From NCBI GenBank assembly GCA_002699025.1, contig PABA01000106.1, positions 1 to 55,289 of the forward strand: 55,289 bases of DNA. Reading direction: 5' to 3'. Positions 36,608-44,136 of this stretch are shown piece after piece. A program made the position numbers and the translations under genes. How positions within the stretch are numbered: position 1 is the stretch's first letter; each line of letters starts with the position of its first letter. The notes under the pieces were generated by a model. It made no database searches and had not been told where the DNA came from. It worked only from the letters and a program-made list of their open reading frames with translations. The stretch comes from Sandaracinus sp. (lineage in GTDB: Bacteria > Myxococcota_A > Polyangia > Polyangiales > Houyiibacteriaceae).

Positions 36608-37663
36608 ATGCTGAAGGCCCTCTCGAACCTCACGCGCCTCGTGCAGCGCCCGAAGCCCGCCGTGGGCCGGACGCCGCACGACGTGGTGCACCGCGAGAAC
36701 AAGTGGCGCCTGCTCCGCTTCCGCGGGCCGGCCCCGCGCCGCTACCGCACGCCCATCCTCATGGTGCCCTCGCTGATCAACCGCTGGTACGTGCTCGACC
36801 TGATGCCCGGGAAGAGCTTCATCGAGTGGCTGGTCGACCAGGGGCACGACGTCTACTGCATCGACTGGGGCAACCCCGGGCGCGAGGACCGCTACCTGCG
36901 CTTCGACGACATCGTCGGGCGCTACCTCGGGCGCGCGCTCCGGCGCACCTGCGAGGCGAGCGGCGTGGAGAAGGCGCACGTGCTCGGCTACTGCATGGGC
37001 GGCACGCTCGCGGCGATCCACGCGGCCGCGCACCCCGAGCGGGTGGCCAGCCTGACCGGGCTCGCGGCGCCCGTGGCCTTCGACGACGACGGGATCCTCG
37101 CCCGCTGGACGAAGTCGAAGAGCTTCGACGTGGGCGCGCTCGTCGACGCCTTCGGCAACGTGCCCTGGCCCCTGCTCCAGGCGAGCTTCCAGTGGCTGAG
37201 GCCGACGCTGAACCTCTCCAAGGCCGTCTTCCTCGTGGACCGCGCCGTGCTCGACCGCGCCTGGAACGACGAGTTCCTGGACGGATTCCTCGCCAAGGAG
37301 CGCTGGGCCAACGACAACGTCTCGCTCCCGGGCGAGATGTACCGGCGCTACATCGAGGACCTCTACCAGCAGAACCGGCTGGTGAAGGGGACCTTCCGGC
37401 TCGACGGGCGGCCGGCGCGGCTCGAGGCGATCACCTGCCCGGTGCACGTGCTGAGCTTCCAGCACGACTACATCGTGCCGGAGGAGAGCGCGTCGCCGCT
37501 GGCGGAGAAGGTGAGCTCGAAGGACGTGACGCACCTGCGCCTGCCCGGGGGGCACGTGGGGGCGGTCGTGAGCGGGAGCGCGCGGAAGCGGCTCTGGCCG
37601 CTCCTCAGCTCCTGGTGGGCGGAGCGCGATGGAGGGCGCCCCCTCGAGGTCGCGGCCGAGTGA
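36608..37663 (+). CDS. phaC: Class III polyhydroxyalkanoate synthase, catalytic subunit
   Basis: A 351-residue PHA synthase that polymerises (R)-3-hydroxyacyl-CoA. The lipase-like box is GYCMGG with nucleophile Cys129. Asp287 in FQHDYIVP and His316 in PGGHVGAVVSG complete the triad. PSLINRWYVLDLMPGKSFIE and VYCIDWGNPGREDRYL are hallmark segments. The length matches class III PhaC (about 355 residues), which needs a PhaE partner, and the small PhaE-like protein two genes upstream fits that. The gene begins 19 nt after the ligase stop and its own stop overlaps the GTG of the next gene. The protein is cytoplasmic and granule-bound. Confidence 0.95.
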   Translation: MLKALSNLTRLVQRPKPAVGRTPHDVVHRENKWRLLRFRGPAPRRYRTPILMVPSLINRWYVLDLMPGKSFIEWLVDQGHDVYCIDWGNPGREDRYLRFDDIVGRYLGRALRRTCEASGVEKAHVLGYCMGGTLAAIHAAAHPERVASLTGLAAPVAFDDDGILARWTKSKSFDVGALVDAFGNVPWPLLQASFQWLRPTLNLSKAVFLVDRAVLDRAWNDEFLDGFLAKERWANDNVSLPGEMYRRYIEDLYQQNRLVKGTFRLDGRPARLEAITCPVHVLSFQHDYIVPEESASPLAEKVSSKDVTHLRLPGGHVGAVVSGSARKRLWPLLSSWWAERDGGRPLEVAAE

Positions 37664-38664
37664 GCGCGGCGCTCCGGCTCGCGGCGCCCGTCGCGTTCGC
37701 GCTCGGCTGCACGGGCGGCGGCGGGATCGTGGCCGTCGATGGGGGCGCCGGAGGCGACGCCCGGATCGCTCCGGATGGGGCCGTCGCGGACGCGGCGCTC
37801 GCGGTCGACGCGGAGCTCGCTGTCGACGCCGCGCCAGGAGACGACGCCGGATCCACGAACGACGCCGGGCTCGCGCTCGACGCGGCCGCGCCCACCGACG
37901 CCGGCGAGGCGCTCTCCCGCTGCTCCGAGGACGAGGGGCGCGTCGTCTGCCCGCGCAACACGACGCGGCTCGTCGCCGCCGGGATCGGCCGGGACGTCCA
38001 CTGGCAGCTCCCGCTCGGCGCCGCGCCGGAGGCCGGCTGGCCGTCCGTCATCCTCTTCCAGGGCAGCCTCTTCGCGGCGGGCTTCGCCTGGGTCGGCGCC
38101 CCCGGCGCTCCCTTCGGCGCCGAGCACCAGGCCGCGCTGATCCGCGCGCTCCTCGACGCGGGCTTCGCCGTGCTCACGCCCGAGGTCCGAGGGGAGGGCA
38201 GCACCTACTGGGACACGAACGTGGCCCCCTGGAACGTCGCCTGGGATAGCTCCCCGGACCACGCCTTGATGCGCGACCTCTTCGCGGAGATGGAGGCCGG
38301 CCGCTTCGGTCCGCTCGACCTCGGCCGGCTCTACGCGACGGGCATCTCGAGCGGCGGCTACATGACGAGCCGCATGGCCGTGAGCTACCGCGGCCGCTTC
38401 CGCGCCCTCGCCATCCAGAGCGGGAGCTACGCGACCTGCGCGGGGGCGGCCTGCGTCGTGCCGGCGCTCCCCGAGGACCACCCGCCGACCCTCTTCCTCC
38501 ATGGGGCCCTCGACGCCATCGTCCCGGAGGCCACCATGCGCCCCTACGCGCGCGCCCTGGACGAGCTCGGCGTGCCGAACGAGGTGCGCGTCGACCCCGC
38601 CGTCGACCACGCCTGGCTCCCGGAGGCGCCGGCGCGCGTGACCGCCTTCTTCCGCGCCCACTGA
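37660..38664 (+). CDS. Secreted lipoprotein esterase, PHB depolymerase/LpqC-like
   Basis: A 334-residue lipoprotein (lipobox FALGC, about residue 17) with a Gly/Asp/Ala linker to about residue 85, then an alpha/beta hydrolase domain. That domain has ILFQGSLF, the lipase box GISSGGYMTSRM, LFLHGALDAIVPE (acidic residue) and VDHAWLPE (His). The pattern is that of extracellular poly(3-hydroxybutyrate) depolymerases and related feruloyl-esterase-like proteins. A Cys pair (TCAGAACVVP) probably forms a disulphide. The GTG start overlaps the phaC stop (GTGA), so it is the last gene of the PHA operon. An exported depolymerase-like enzyme beside a synthase implies scavenging of outside polyester rather than mobilising the cell's own granules. 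Confidence 0.87.
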   Translation: MSAALRLAAPVAFALGCTGGGGIVAVDGGAGGDARIAPDGAVADAALAVDAELAVDAAPGDDAGSTNDAGLALDAAAPTDAGEALSRCSEDEGRVVCPRNTTRLVAAGIGRDVHWQLPLGAAPEAGWPSVILFQGSLFAAGFAWVGAPGAPFGAEHQAALIRALLDAGFAVLTPEVRGEGSTYWDTNVAPWNVAWDSSPDHALMRDLFAEMEAGRFGPLDLGRLYATGISSGGYMTSRMAVSYRGRFRALAIQSGSYATCAGAACVVPALPEDHPPTLFLHGALDAIVPEATMRPYARALDELGVPNEVRVDPAVDHAWLPEAPARVTAFFRAH

Positions 38665-38747
38665 GATCCGGGAGCTCGGCGCCGCGTGCGTCGAGGGGGC
38701 CGAGCGCGGCCGCGCTGGCGAGCTCCGGGCTTCCCGCCAGGAGCGGC

Positions 38748-41102
38748 CTACCCCCGCATGGTCCGCAGGCGCCCCGCGAGGGCCTCCACGTTCTGGAGGT
38801 AGCGGAGCTGCCAGCTCGGCAGGGCGACCTCCTCGAGCGTCGGGTGGTCGGCGAGGCCGGCGACGTCGAGGCCTTCGTGGGCCCAGCGCACGGCGAGCCG
38901 GCGGAGCCCCTGCATCTCGCGGAGCGCGCTCACGTCGCGGAGGTGCCCCACCTCGAGCTCTTCGAGCTTCGGCAGCGTCGGGAGCTGCGCCGGGTCGAGG
39001 CGCCCGCCGAGGGCCAATCGCCGGAGCGAGGCCGCGCCCGCGAGCGCTCCGAGGTCGAGCGGCGTCCGGTGGTGCAGCGCGAGCGTCTCGAGCGCCGGCA
39101 GGCTCGAGAGGGCCTCGAGCGCCTCGGGCCCGAAGCCCCGGAGGTGCCGCAGCGCGATCGCCTGGGCGCCCCGGAGCGCGCCGAGGGCCGCCGGCGCGTC
39201 GAGGCGCACCTCCGCCAGGTCGAGGAGCTCGACCTTCTCCCAGCCCGCGCCGTCACCGAGCACCTCGTGCGGCTGCTCGGCGTCGATCCGCACGGCGCGA
39301 AGGGCCGGCCCGGGGACGAGCGGCGCGTCGGGCGAGGCCCGCTCCGAGCTCCGGATGTCGAGCTCTTCGAGGCGCAGGAAGCGCGGCAGCGCCTCGTCGC
39401 CCCGGAGCGGCGCGGCGTCGCGCACGTGCAGCACGCGCAGCTTCTCGAAGGCGGCGAGCGGCGCGATGTCGACGGCCGTGCAGCGCTTGGAGGTCGAGCG
39501 GCCGTCGACGCGGAGGGTCTCGAGCGAGCCCCGGAGCGCCGCCGCTGGCGTCCCCGCCGGGGCCGCCGCGAGCAGCGCCCGGAGCGCGTGCTGCCGCCAG
39601 GGCGCGATGATGTCTCCGTGGGCGAAGAGGCCGTTCGGCACGATGGTGTCCGAGGCCCGGAGGGGCGCGGTGGGGACGCGGCCGAAGGGGAGCGGCAGCG
39701 TCCGCTCGCCGCAACGGATGCCGGGGCCGGGGCCGCGCTCGGTCCCCTCGAGGAGCGCGTCGAAGACCTCCGGGTCGCCCAGCGCCTCGGCGAGCGCGAC
39801 GGCGTGATCGATCTGATCGAAGTCGCGGGTGAAGAGCAGGCGCTTGAGGCGCGCCACGCGCCGGCCGAGCGCGCCGCGGCGCACGGTCGGGCGCGGGCGC
39901 ACGTCCTTGGGCCGGGGAGGGCGGCTGAGGGGCGGCTGCGCGGCGGCGAGCAAGGGTTCGGCGACCTTGTCGCGCTCGAGCCGGGTCCCCCGCACGACGA
40001 GGCGCCGGAGCTTCGGCGGGGCGCCGAGCGAGCGGAGGTCGCGGATGGGCGTCCCCTCGAGCAGCAGCTCCTCGAGGCGCGGGTGGTCGCGCAGGGCGCG
40101 GAGGTCCCGCACGCGCGAGTGGCTGAGGTCGACCCGGGCGAGCTTCGGGCAGGGCCCGAGACCGTCGAGCGAGCGGAGCCGGCTGCCGCGGAGGACGAGC
40201 TCCTCGAGCTGCGGGAGACCGTGGCCGAGCGGGCGGAGGTCGCCGCCGCCGTACCAGAGGAGGTTGAGGTGCCGGAGGGCGGGGAGCGCGTCGAAGGCGT
40301 CGAGGTCCTCGCCGACGGCGGCTCCGTGGAGCGCGCAGAGGGTGAGGGCCGGGTGGTTCGCGAGGGCGCGGACGCCGGTGGGGCCCCGCTGGGGCACGCG
40401 CAGCACGCGGAGGGCGGGCGCCCGGGCGACGAAGTCGAAGCGGCGGAGGTCCGTCCAGGCGACGTCGAGGCCGATCTCCTGGAGGGCGGGGGCGTCGTCG
40501 AGGGCGGCGAGGCCCGTGACGTCCTTCGCGCGGACGTGGAGGTGGGTCAGGTGCCGCGCCGTGAAGGGGTCGAGGTGGAGCCGCTCGGCGCCCTGGACCA
40601 CGAGCGTCTCGAGGTGCGGCGCGTCGACGGGGAGGGTGGTGCGCTCGGCCCGGAGCTGCTGCGCCTCGAGCTCGCGGAGCGCGCCGAGCCCGGCGAGGGA
40701 AGGCCAGCGTTCGACGACGTCGAGGGGGCCTAGGCGCAGGCGCTCGAGCCGGGTGAAGCGCGCGAGGCCCGCGAGGTCCATGGGCGCCGTCGGTGCGCTG
40801 CGCGCGTCGCCGAGGCTCGCGTCCACGGCCAGGGTGGTCACGCCGGCCGTGTGGGCGCGGGCGCGGTCGACCGGGAGCGCGTGCAGGAGCAGGAGCGCGG
40901 CGCGCTGGCGCGCGGGGCGGAGGGCGCGCTCGTCGGGCCAGGCCGGAGGGGCGAGCGCGAAGGTGCCGCTCTCCGGATCCCAGCGGGCCTCGTCGAGGAG
41001 CGCCTCGGCGCGCCCGGCGCGGGCGGCTTCCCGGGCCGCGTCGCGGGCGGCGTCGAGGTCGTCGTCGAGGAGGGCGGTGCGGAGCACGTCCACGCGGCGC
41101 AA
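38748..41102 (-). CDS. Cytoplasmic leucine-rich-repeat protein with two LRR arrays
   Basis: A 784-residue protein without signal peptide or membrane segment. A helical N-terminus of about 95 residues is followed by a first LRR array (about 110-380; LRxLxVP, LEELxLxGSxLRSLxGL units). A basic linker follows (RPPRPKDVRPRPTVRRGALG), then a small helical segment (VALAEALGDPEVFDALLEG) and a second LRR array (about 500-775). Similar proteins are common in myxobacteria and are presumed to mediate protein binding, with unknown partners. It faces the PHA operon tail to tail. An imperfect GC hairpin fills the 83-nt gap. Divergent from the membrane-protein pair at 41192. Confidence 0.85.
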   Translation of the reverse strand: MRRVDVLRTALLDDDLDAARDAAREAARAGRAEALLDEARWDPESGTFALAPPAWPDERALRPARQRAALLLLHALPVDRARAHTAGVTTLAVDASLGDARSAPTAPMDLAGLARFTRLERLRLGPLDVVERWPSLAGLGALRELEAQQLRAERTTLPVDAPHLETLVVQGAERLHLDPFTARHLTHLHVRAKDVTGLAALDDAPALQEIGLDVAWTDLRRFDFVARAPALRVLRVPQRGPTGVRALANHPALTLCALHGAAVGEDLDAFDALPALRHLNLLWYGGGDLRPLGHGLPQLEELVLRGSRLRSLDGLGPCPKLARVDLSHSRVRDLRALRDHPRLEELLLEGTPIRDLRSLGAPPKLRRLVVRGTRLERDKVAEPLLAAAQPPLSRPPRPKDVRPRPTVRRGALGRRVARLKRLLFTRDFDQIDHAVALAEALGDPEVFDALLEGTERGPGPGIRCGERTLPLPFGRVPTAPLRASDTIVPNGLFAHGDIIAPWRQHALRALLAAAPAGTPAAALRGSLETLRVDGRSTSKRCTAVDIAPLAAFEKLRVLHVRDAAPLRGDEALPRFLRLEELDIRSSERASPDAPLVPGPALRAVRIDAEQPHEVLGDGAGWEKVELLDLAEVRLDAPAALGALRGAQAIALRHLRGFGPEALEALSSLPALETLALHHRTPLDLGALAGAASLRRLALGGRLDPAQLPTLPKLEELEVGHLRDVSALREMQGLRRLAVRWAHEGLDVAGLADHPTLEEVALPSWQLRYLQNVEALAGRLRTMRG

Positions 41103-41191
41103 CCTAGTACCGGCGCGGCCCCGCAGCGAGTCGCCGAGCGGGGACGGAAGGCATCGGGAATGCGCTCCCGCCTCCGGGCGTATCCTCTCCC

Positions 41192-42127
41192 GTGGCGAGC
41201 CCCCACCCGCTGACCGGCACCCCCCTCGCGCGCTGGCGGCCCGCGACCCTCCGACGCTTCACGCTGGCGCTGGTGTCCCTGGTCGGGGCCGCCGCCGCCG
41301 TGCCCGTCGTCCTGGCGTTCATGGGTGGGGCCTACCCGCGCGTGCATCCCACGAAGCCGGCCGTGCTCGTCGCCCTCTGCACCGCCTTCTGGACCTGGTT
41401 CATGGGCGCCGTCGCCCTGCGCTTCCGCCAGGGGAGCGCCGTGCTCTGGCTCGCGCCCCTCTTCGGGGTGGCCAACGCCGGGACCTGCGCCGGCCTGATC
41501 GTCATCGCCGAGCGCGGCGAGATCGGCGAGGCCATCGCGATGATGATCGCGGCCATGACCTTCGGGCTGCCCTTCGGGGCCGCCGTCGGGCTCGGCTACG
41601 GCCTCTTCCTCGGCGTGCTCCTCGGCACCTACCGGAGCGTGCGGGCGAAGGACCCGACCGACGGGGGGCTCCGCCTGGTCGCGGTGGCGGCGGTCTGGAC
41701 GGCGGCTGCGTCCGAGCTCGTGAGGGCCCTGGCGGCCCGGGGGATCGATCCGAGCGTGGCCGAGGTCGCGCCCCTCGTGGACGGCTTCGTCCACGCGCTC
41801 CGCGCCCTGGCGACCGTGCTCACCCTCGGCGCGCTGGTCCTCCACGCGCGCGCGGCGCGCTTCCTCGCGCGGGTGGGCGCGGGCCGGCTCGAGAGCCACG
41901 TGCTCCAGCGCCCGGACGAGCTCCCGGCCAGCGCCGCGCTCCCGCCCCTCGCCGAGGGTGCGCCGGTGGCGGTGCTCGCGCGGCGTCATGCGGAGCGGGG
42001 GGGCCCTTTCCGCGCCGGCGAAGCCCGCGAGGCCCTCGCCCTGGTCCCGAGCTTCGCCGAGCTCCGCCGCCGCCTCGGCCTCGTCGCCCTGAGCTGCCTG
42101 ATCGTCGGGGGCCTCTGGTGGGCCTGA
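41192..42127 (+). CDS. Multi-pass membrane protein of unknown function, tandem paralogue 1
   Basis: A 311-residue inner-membrane protein with about six hydrophobic segments (for example LALVSLVGAAAAVPVVLAFM, AAVGLGYGLFLGVLLG, LVALSCLIVGGLWWA) and a cytoplasmic-looking region at about 225-295. No family is recognised. A GTG start is used. The N-terminus (GTPLARWRPATLRRFTLALV) resembles that of the next gene, whose start lies inside this gene's 3' end, so the two arose by duplication and are co-translated. Confidence 0.75.
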   Translation: MASPHPLTGTPLARWRPATLRRFTLALVSLVGAAAAVPVVLAFMGGAYPRVHPTKPAVLVALCTAFWTWFMGAVALRFRQGSAVLWLAPLFGVANAGTCAGLIVIAERGEIGEAIAMMIAAMTFGLPFGAAVGLGYGLFLGVLLGTYRSVRAKDPTDGGLRLVAVAAVWTAAASELVRALAARGIDPSVAEVAPLVDGFVHALRALATVLTLGALVLHARAARFLARVGAGRLESHVLQRPDELPASAALPPLAEGAPVAVLARRHAERGGPFRAGEAREALALVPSFAELRRRLGLVALSCLIVGGLWWA

Positions 42128-43092
42128 GCGCCGAGGCGCCCGCCCCGAGCGCGACGGCGTTCGACGAGGACGAGGGGCCCGACCGGCTCGCGGGGACCCC
42201 CCTGGCGGCGCCCCGCCGGGTCGGCCTGAGCCGGGCCACGCACGCCGTGCTCGTGCTCGGCGCGTCGCTCCTCGCGGCGCCCGTGATCCTCGCGCTCGGC
42301 GCCTTCGTGGGGGAGGCCGGCTACCTGCGGATCGGGCCGAGCCTCGCGATCCCGCTCCTCACGGCCTTCTGGGCCCACCGGACCCTCCGGCGGGCGCAGC
42401 GCGCGCCACGGGTCCGCTCGGTCGTCTCCTGGGCCATGCTCGGGGCCTGCCTCGAAGCCGCCTCGGTCGCGGCGCTCTTCGCGCTCACCGATCCCGACCT
42501 CGCCTCGCCGCTCGTGGCCGCCGTCTTCGCGGGCCTCTTCGGCGGCCTCCTTCTCGCGCCCGTCGCGCTCCCCATCGGCGCGGTCTTCGGCGGGCTCTTC
42601 GTCGCCGTGCTCGCCTGGGAGCGGCGCCTCGGCCGGCGCCCGCCGCGCGACGCGACGGCCCGCTGGCTGGCCGTGACCGGCGCCTGGTGCACCGTCGTGG
42701 CCGGCCTCGGCGCGGCCCTCGTGGGGCTGGCCACGGCGTGGGCGCCGCACGAGTACGCGCGCGGGCCGCGGCCGGAGGTGGTCGTGGGCCTGCAGCTCAT
42801 GCTGCTGCTCCTCCTCGCGGTCGCCGCGACGCTGAGCGCCCTCTCGCTCGCCCGGGGGCGCGCGGCCGCTCGCCTCGTCGAGGAGATCGCGGCGGGCCGG
42901 CACGCGGGACTCCGGCTCCGGCGTCGGGGGGAGAGCTGGGGCGTCGTCGCCGAGGACGGCGCGGGTCCGTTCCGGGCCGCCGAGCGCGACCTCGGCGCCG
43001 TGCCGCGGCGGCATCGACGTCGTCGCTGGGCGCTGGCGCTCTTCGCGATGCAGCTCGGGCTCTTCATCGCCGTGCTGGAGCTCGGCGCCTGA
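42118..43092 (+). CDS. Multi-pass membrane protein of unknown function, tandem paralogue 2
   Basis: A 324-residue membrane protein with about six to seven hydrophobic segments (AVLVLGASLLAAPVILALGA, LASPLVAAVFAGLFGGLLLA, LQLMLLLLLAVAATLSAL, and a final helix ending the protein). A basic soluble stretch (LRLRRRGESWGVVAEDGAG) precedes the last helix. The GTG at 42118 overlaps the upstream gene by 10 nt. No motif gives a function. Confidence 0.72.
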   Translation: MGLSAEAPAPSATAFDEDEGPDRLAGTPLAAPRRVGLSRATHAVLVLGASLLAAPVILALGAFVGEAGYLRIGPSLAIPLLTAFWAHRTLRRAQRAPRVRSVVSWAMLGACLEAASVAALFALTDPDLASPLVAAVFAGLFGGLLLAPVALPIGAVFGGLFVAVLAWERRLGRRPPRDATARWLAVTGAWCTVVAGLGAALVGLATAWAPHEYARGPRPEVVVGLQLMLLLLLAVAATLSALSLARGRAAARLVEEIAAGRHAGLRLRRRGESWGVVAEDGAGPFRAAERDLGAVPRRHRRRRWALALFAMQLGLFIAVLELGA

Positions 43093-43189
43093 GGGCTCGC
43101 TTCGCCACGACGGCGTGAGCGGAGGCGCCCGCAGGCGCGCGAGAGCCGGAGGCCCGGGGGAACGTGCGCGTGCCGTTCGGAGGGAGGGC

Positions 43190-43921
43190 TCAGTAGAGCG
43201 CGAAGAGGAACGCGCTCACGAAGACCGCCACGTAGACGCCGAGCACGAGGAGCACGTCGCCTGCGCTCAGCCGGTCGCCCTCGAGCCACGGTGCCTTCGC
43301 CAGGTCCGCGTCCACGTCCTCCGCGATGGCGCGCTTCCGCTCGTCGGCGGGCACGGCCACGCCCTCGGCCACCACCAGGCTGAGCTTGCAGCTCGGGCAG
43401 GAGCAGGCGCCGGGGGCGACCGGCGGCATGATCGGCGTCTCGCAGCGGGGGCAGCGGAGGTCGCGCCCGCGCACCCGTCGCGTGGCCCGCTCGGCCGCCC
43501 GCCCGAGGCGCATCGTCGCCATCCAGGAGGCCGTCCAGCCGATGGGGAGCACCCCGAGGGCCAGCCCCGCGAGCGCGCCCCAGACGTAGTCGAGCGTCTC
43601 CGGCGCCGGCTCGCTCAGCACCCACGCCGTCGCCCCGAGCCCGGCCCCGAGCAGCGCGAGCGCGAGGAACACCCAGCGCGGCAGCTCGGGCGCGGCGTAG
43701 CGGCGCTCCACCGCCTCGTCGATGGCGCGCTGCAGCTCCCCGTCCGCGTCGAAGGGGAGCTTCTTGCCCATGTCGAAGTCCTCCCGCAGGCGTCGCGGGA
43801 CCTTCATGGTCGTCTCGCAGAGCGGGCAGACGAGCTCGCGCTGGCCCTCGTCGTGGACCAGCAAGGTTCCGCCGCAGGCGCGGCAGGGGAAGGCGTTCAG
43901 CTGGCGGCTCGGGCGCTCCAT
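43190..43921 (-). CDS. Double zinc-ribbon membrane protein
   Basis: A 243-residue protein. An N-terminal zinc ribbon (Cys13, Cys16, Cys32, Cys35) is followed by a charged segment, two transmembrane helices (WVFLALALLGAGLGATAWVL, VWGALAGLALGVLPIGW), a second zinc ribbon (CPRCETPI...CSCPSC) and a C-terminal helix (VLLVLGVYVAVFVSAFLFAL). Such proteins are often partners of membrane assemblies, but nothing here fixes a role. It is convergent with the membrane pair and has no partner on its own strand within 200 bp. Confidence 0.8.
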   Translation of the reverse strand: MERPSRQLNAFPCRACGGTLLVHDEGQRELVCPLCETTMKVPRRLREDFDMGKKLPFDADGELQRAIDEAVERRYAAPELPRWVFLALALLGAGLGATAWVLSEPAPETLDYVWGALAGLALGVLPIGWTASWMATMRLGRAAERATRRVRGRDLRCPRCETPIMPPVAPGACSCPSCKLSLVVAEGVAVPADERKRAIAEDVDADLAKAPWLEGDRLSAGDVLLVLGVYVAVFVSAFLFALY

Positions 43922-44136
43922 GGCGTCGTGCGGGAGCCTATCCCGGATTCGTCATCCGTCGACGCGCCCTCGCCCGATCCTCCGGGCTCGCGGTGGATTC
44001 TCGCATCGGCGGCGCGCGGCCCGCGTGGCCTGGGTCCGCGCGAACCCGCCGCGAACCCGACGCCTCGCACGCTCATCGCGCGGCGGTGATTCCTCTGCGC
44101 CGTCGCGCTCGCGAGGCGTCCGCTCGGCGTGAGCGC

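Noticed and set aside
38665-38747. Strong bidirectional terminator between the PHA operon and the LRR gene
   Set aside because: CCGGGAGCTCG pairs with CGAGCTCCGGG with one mismatch, but the loop is long and there is no T-run on either strand, so I did not list it as a feature.
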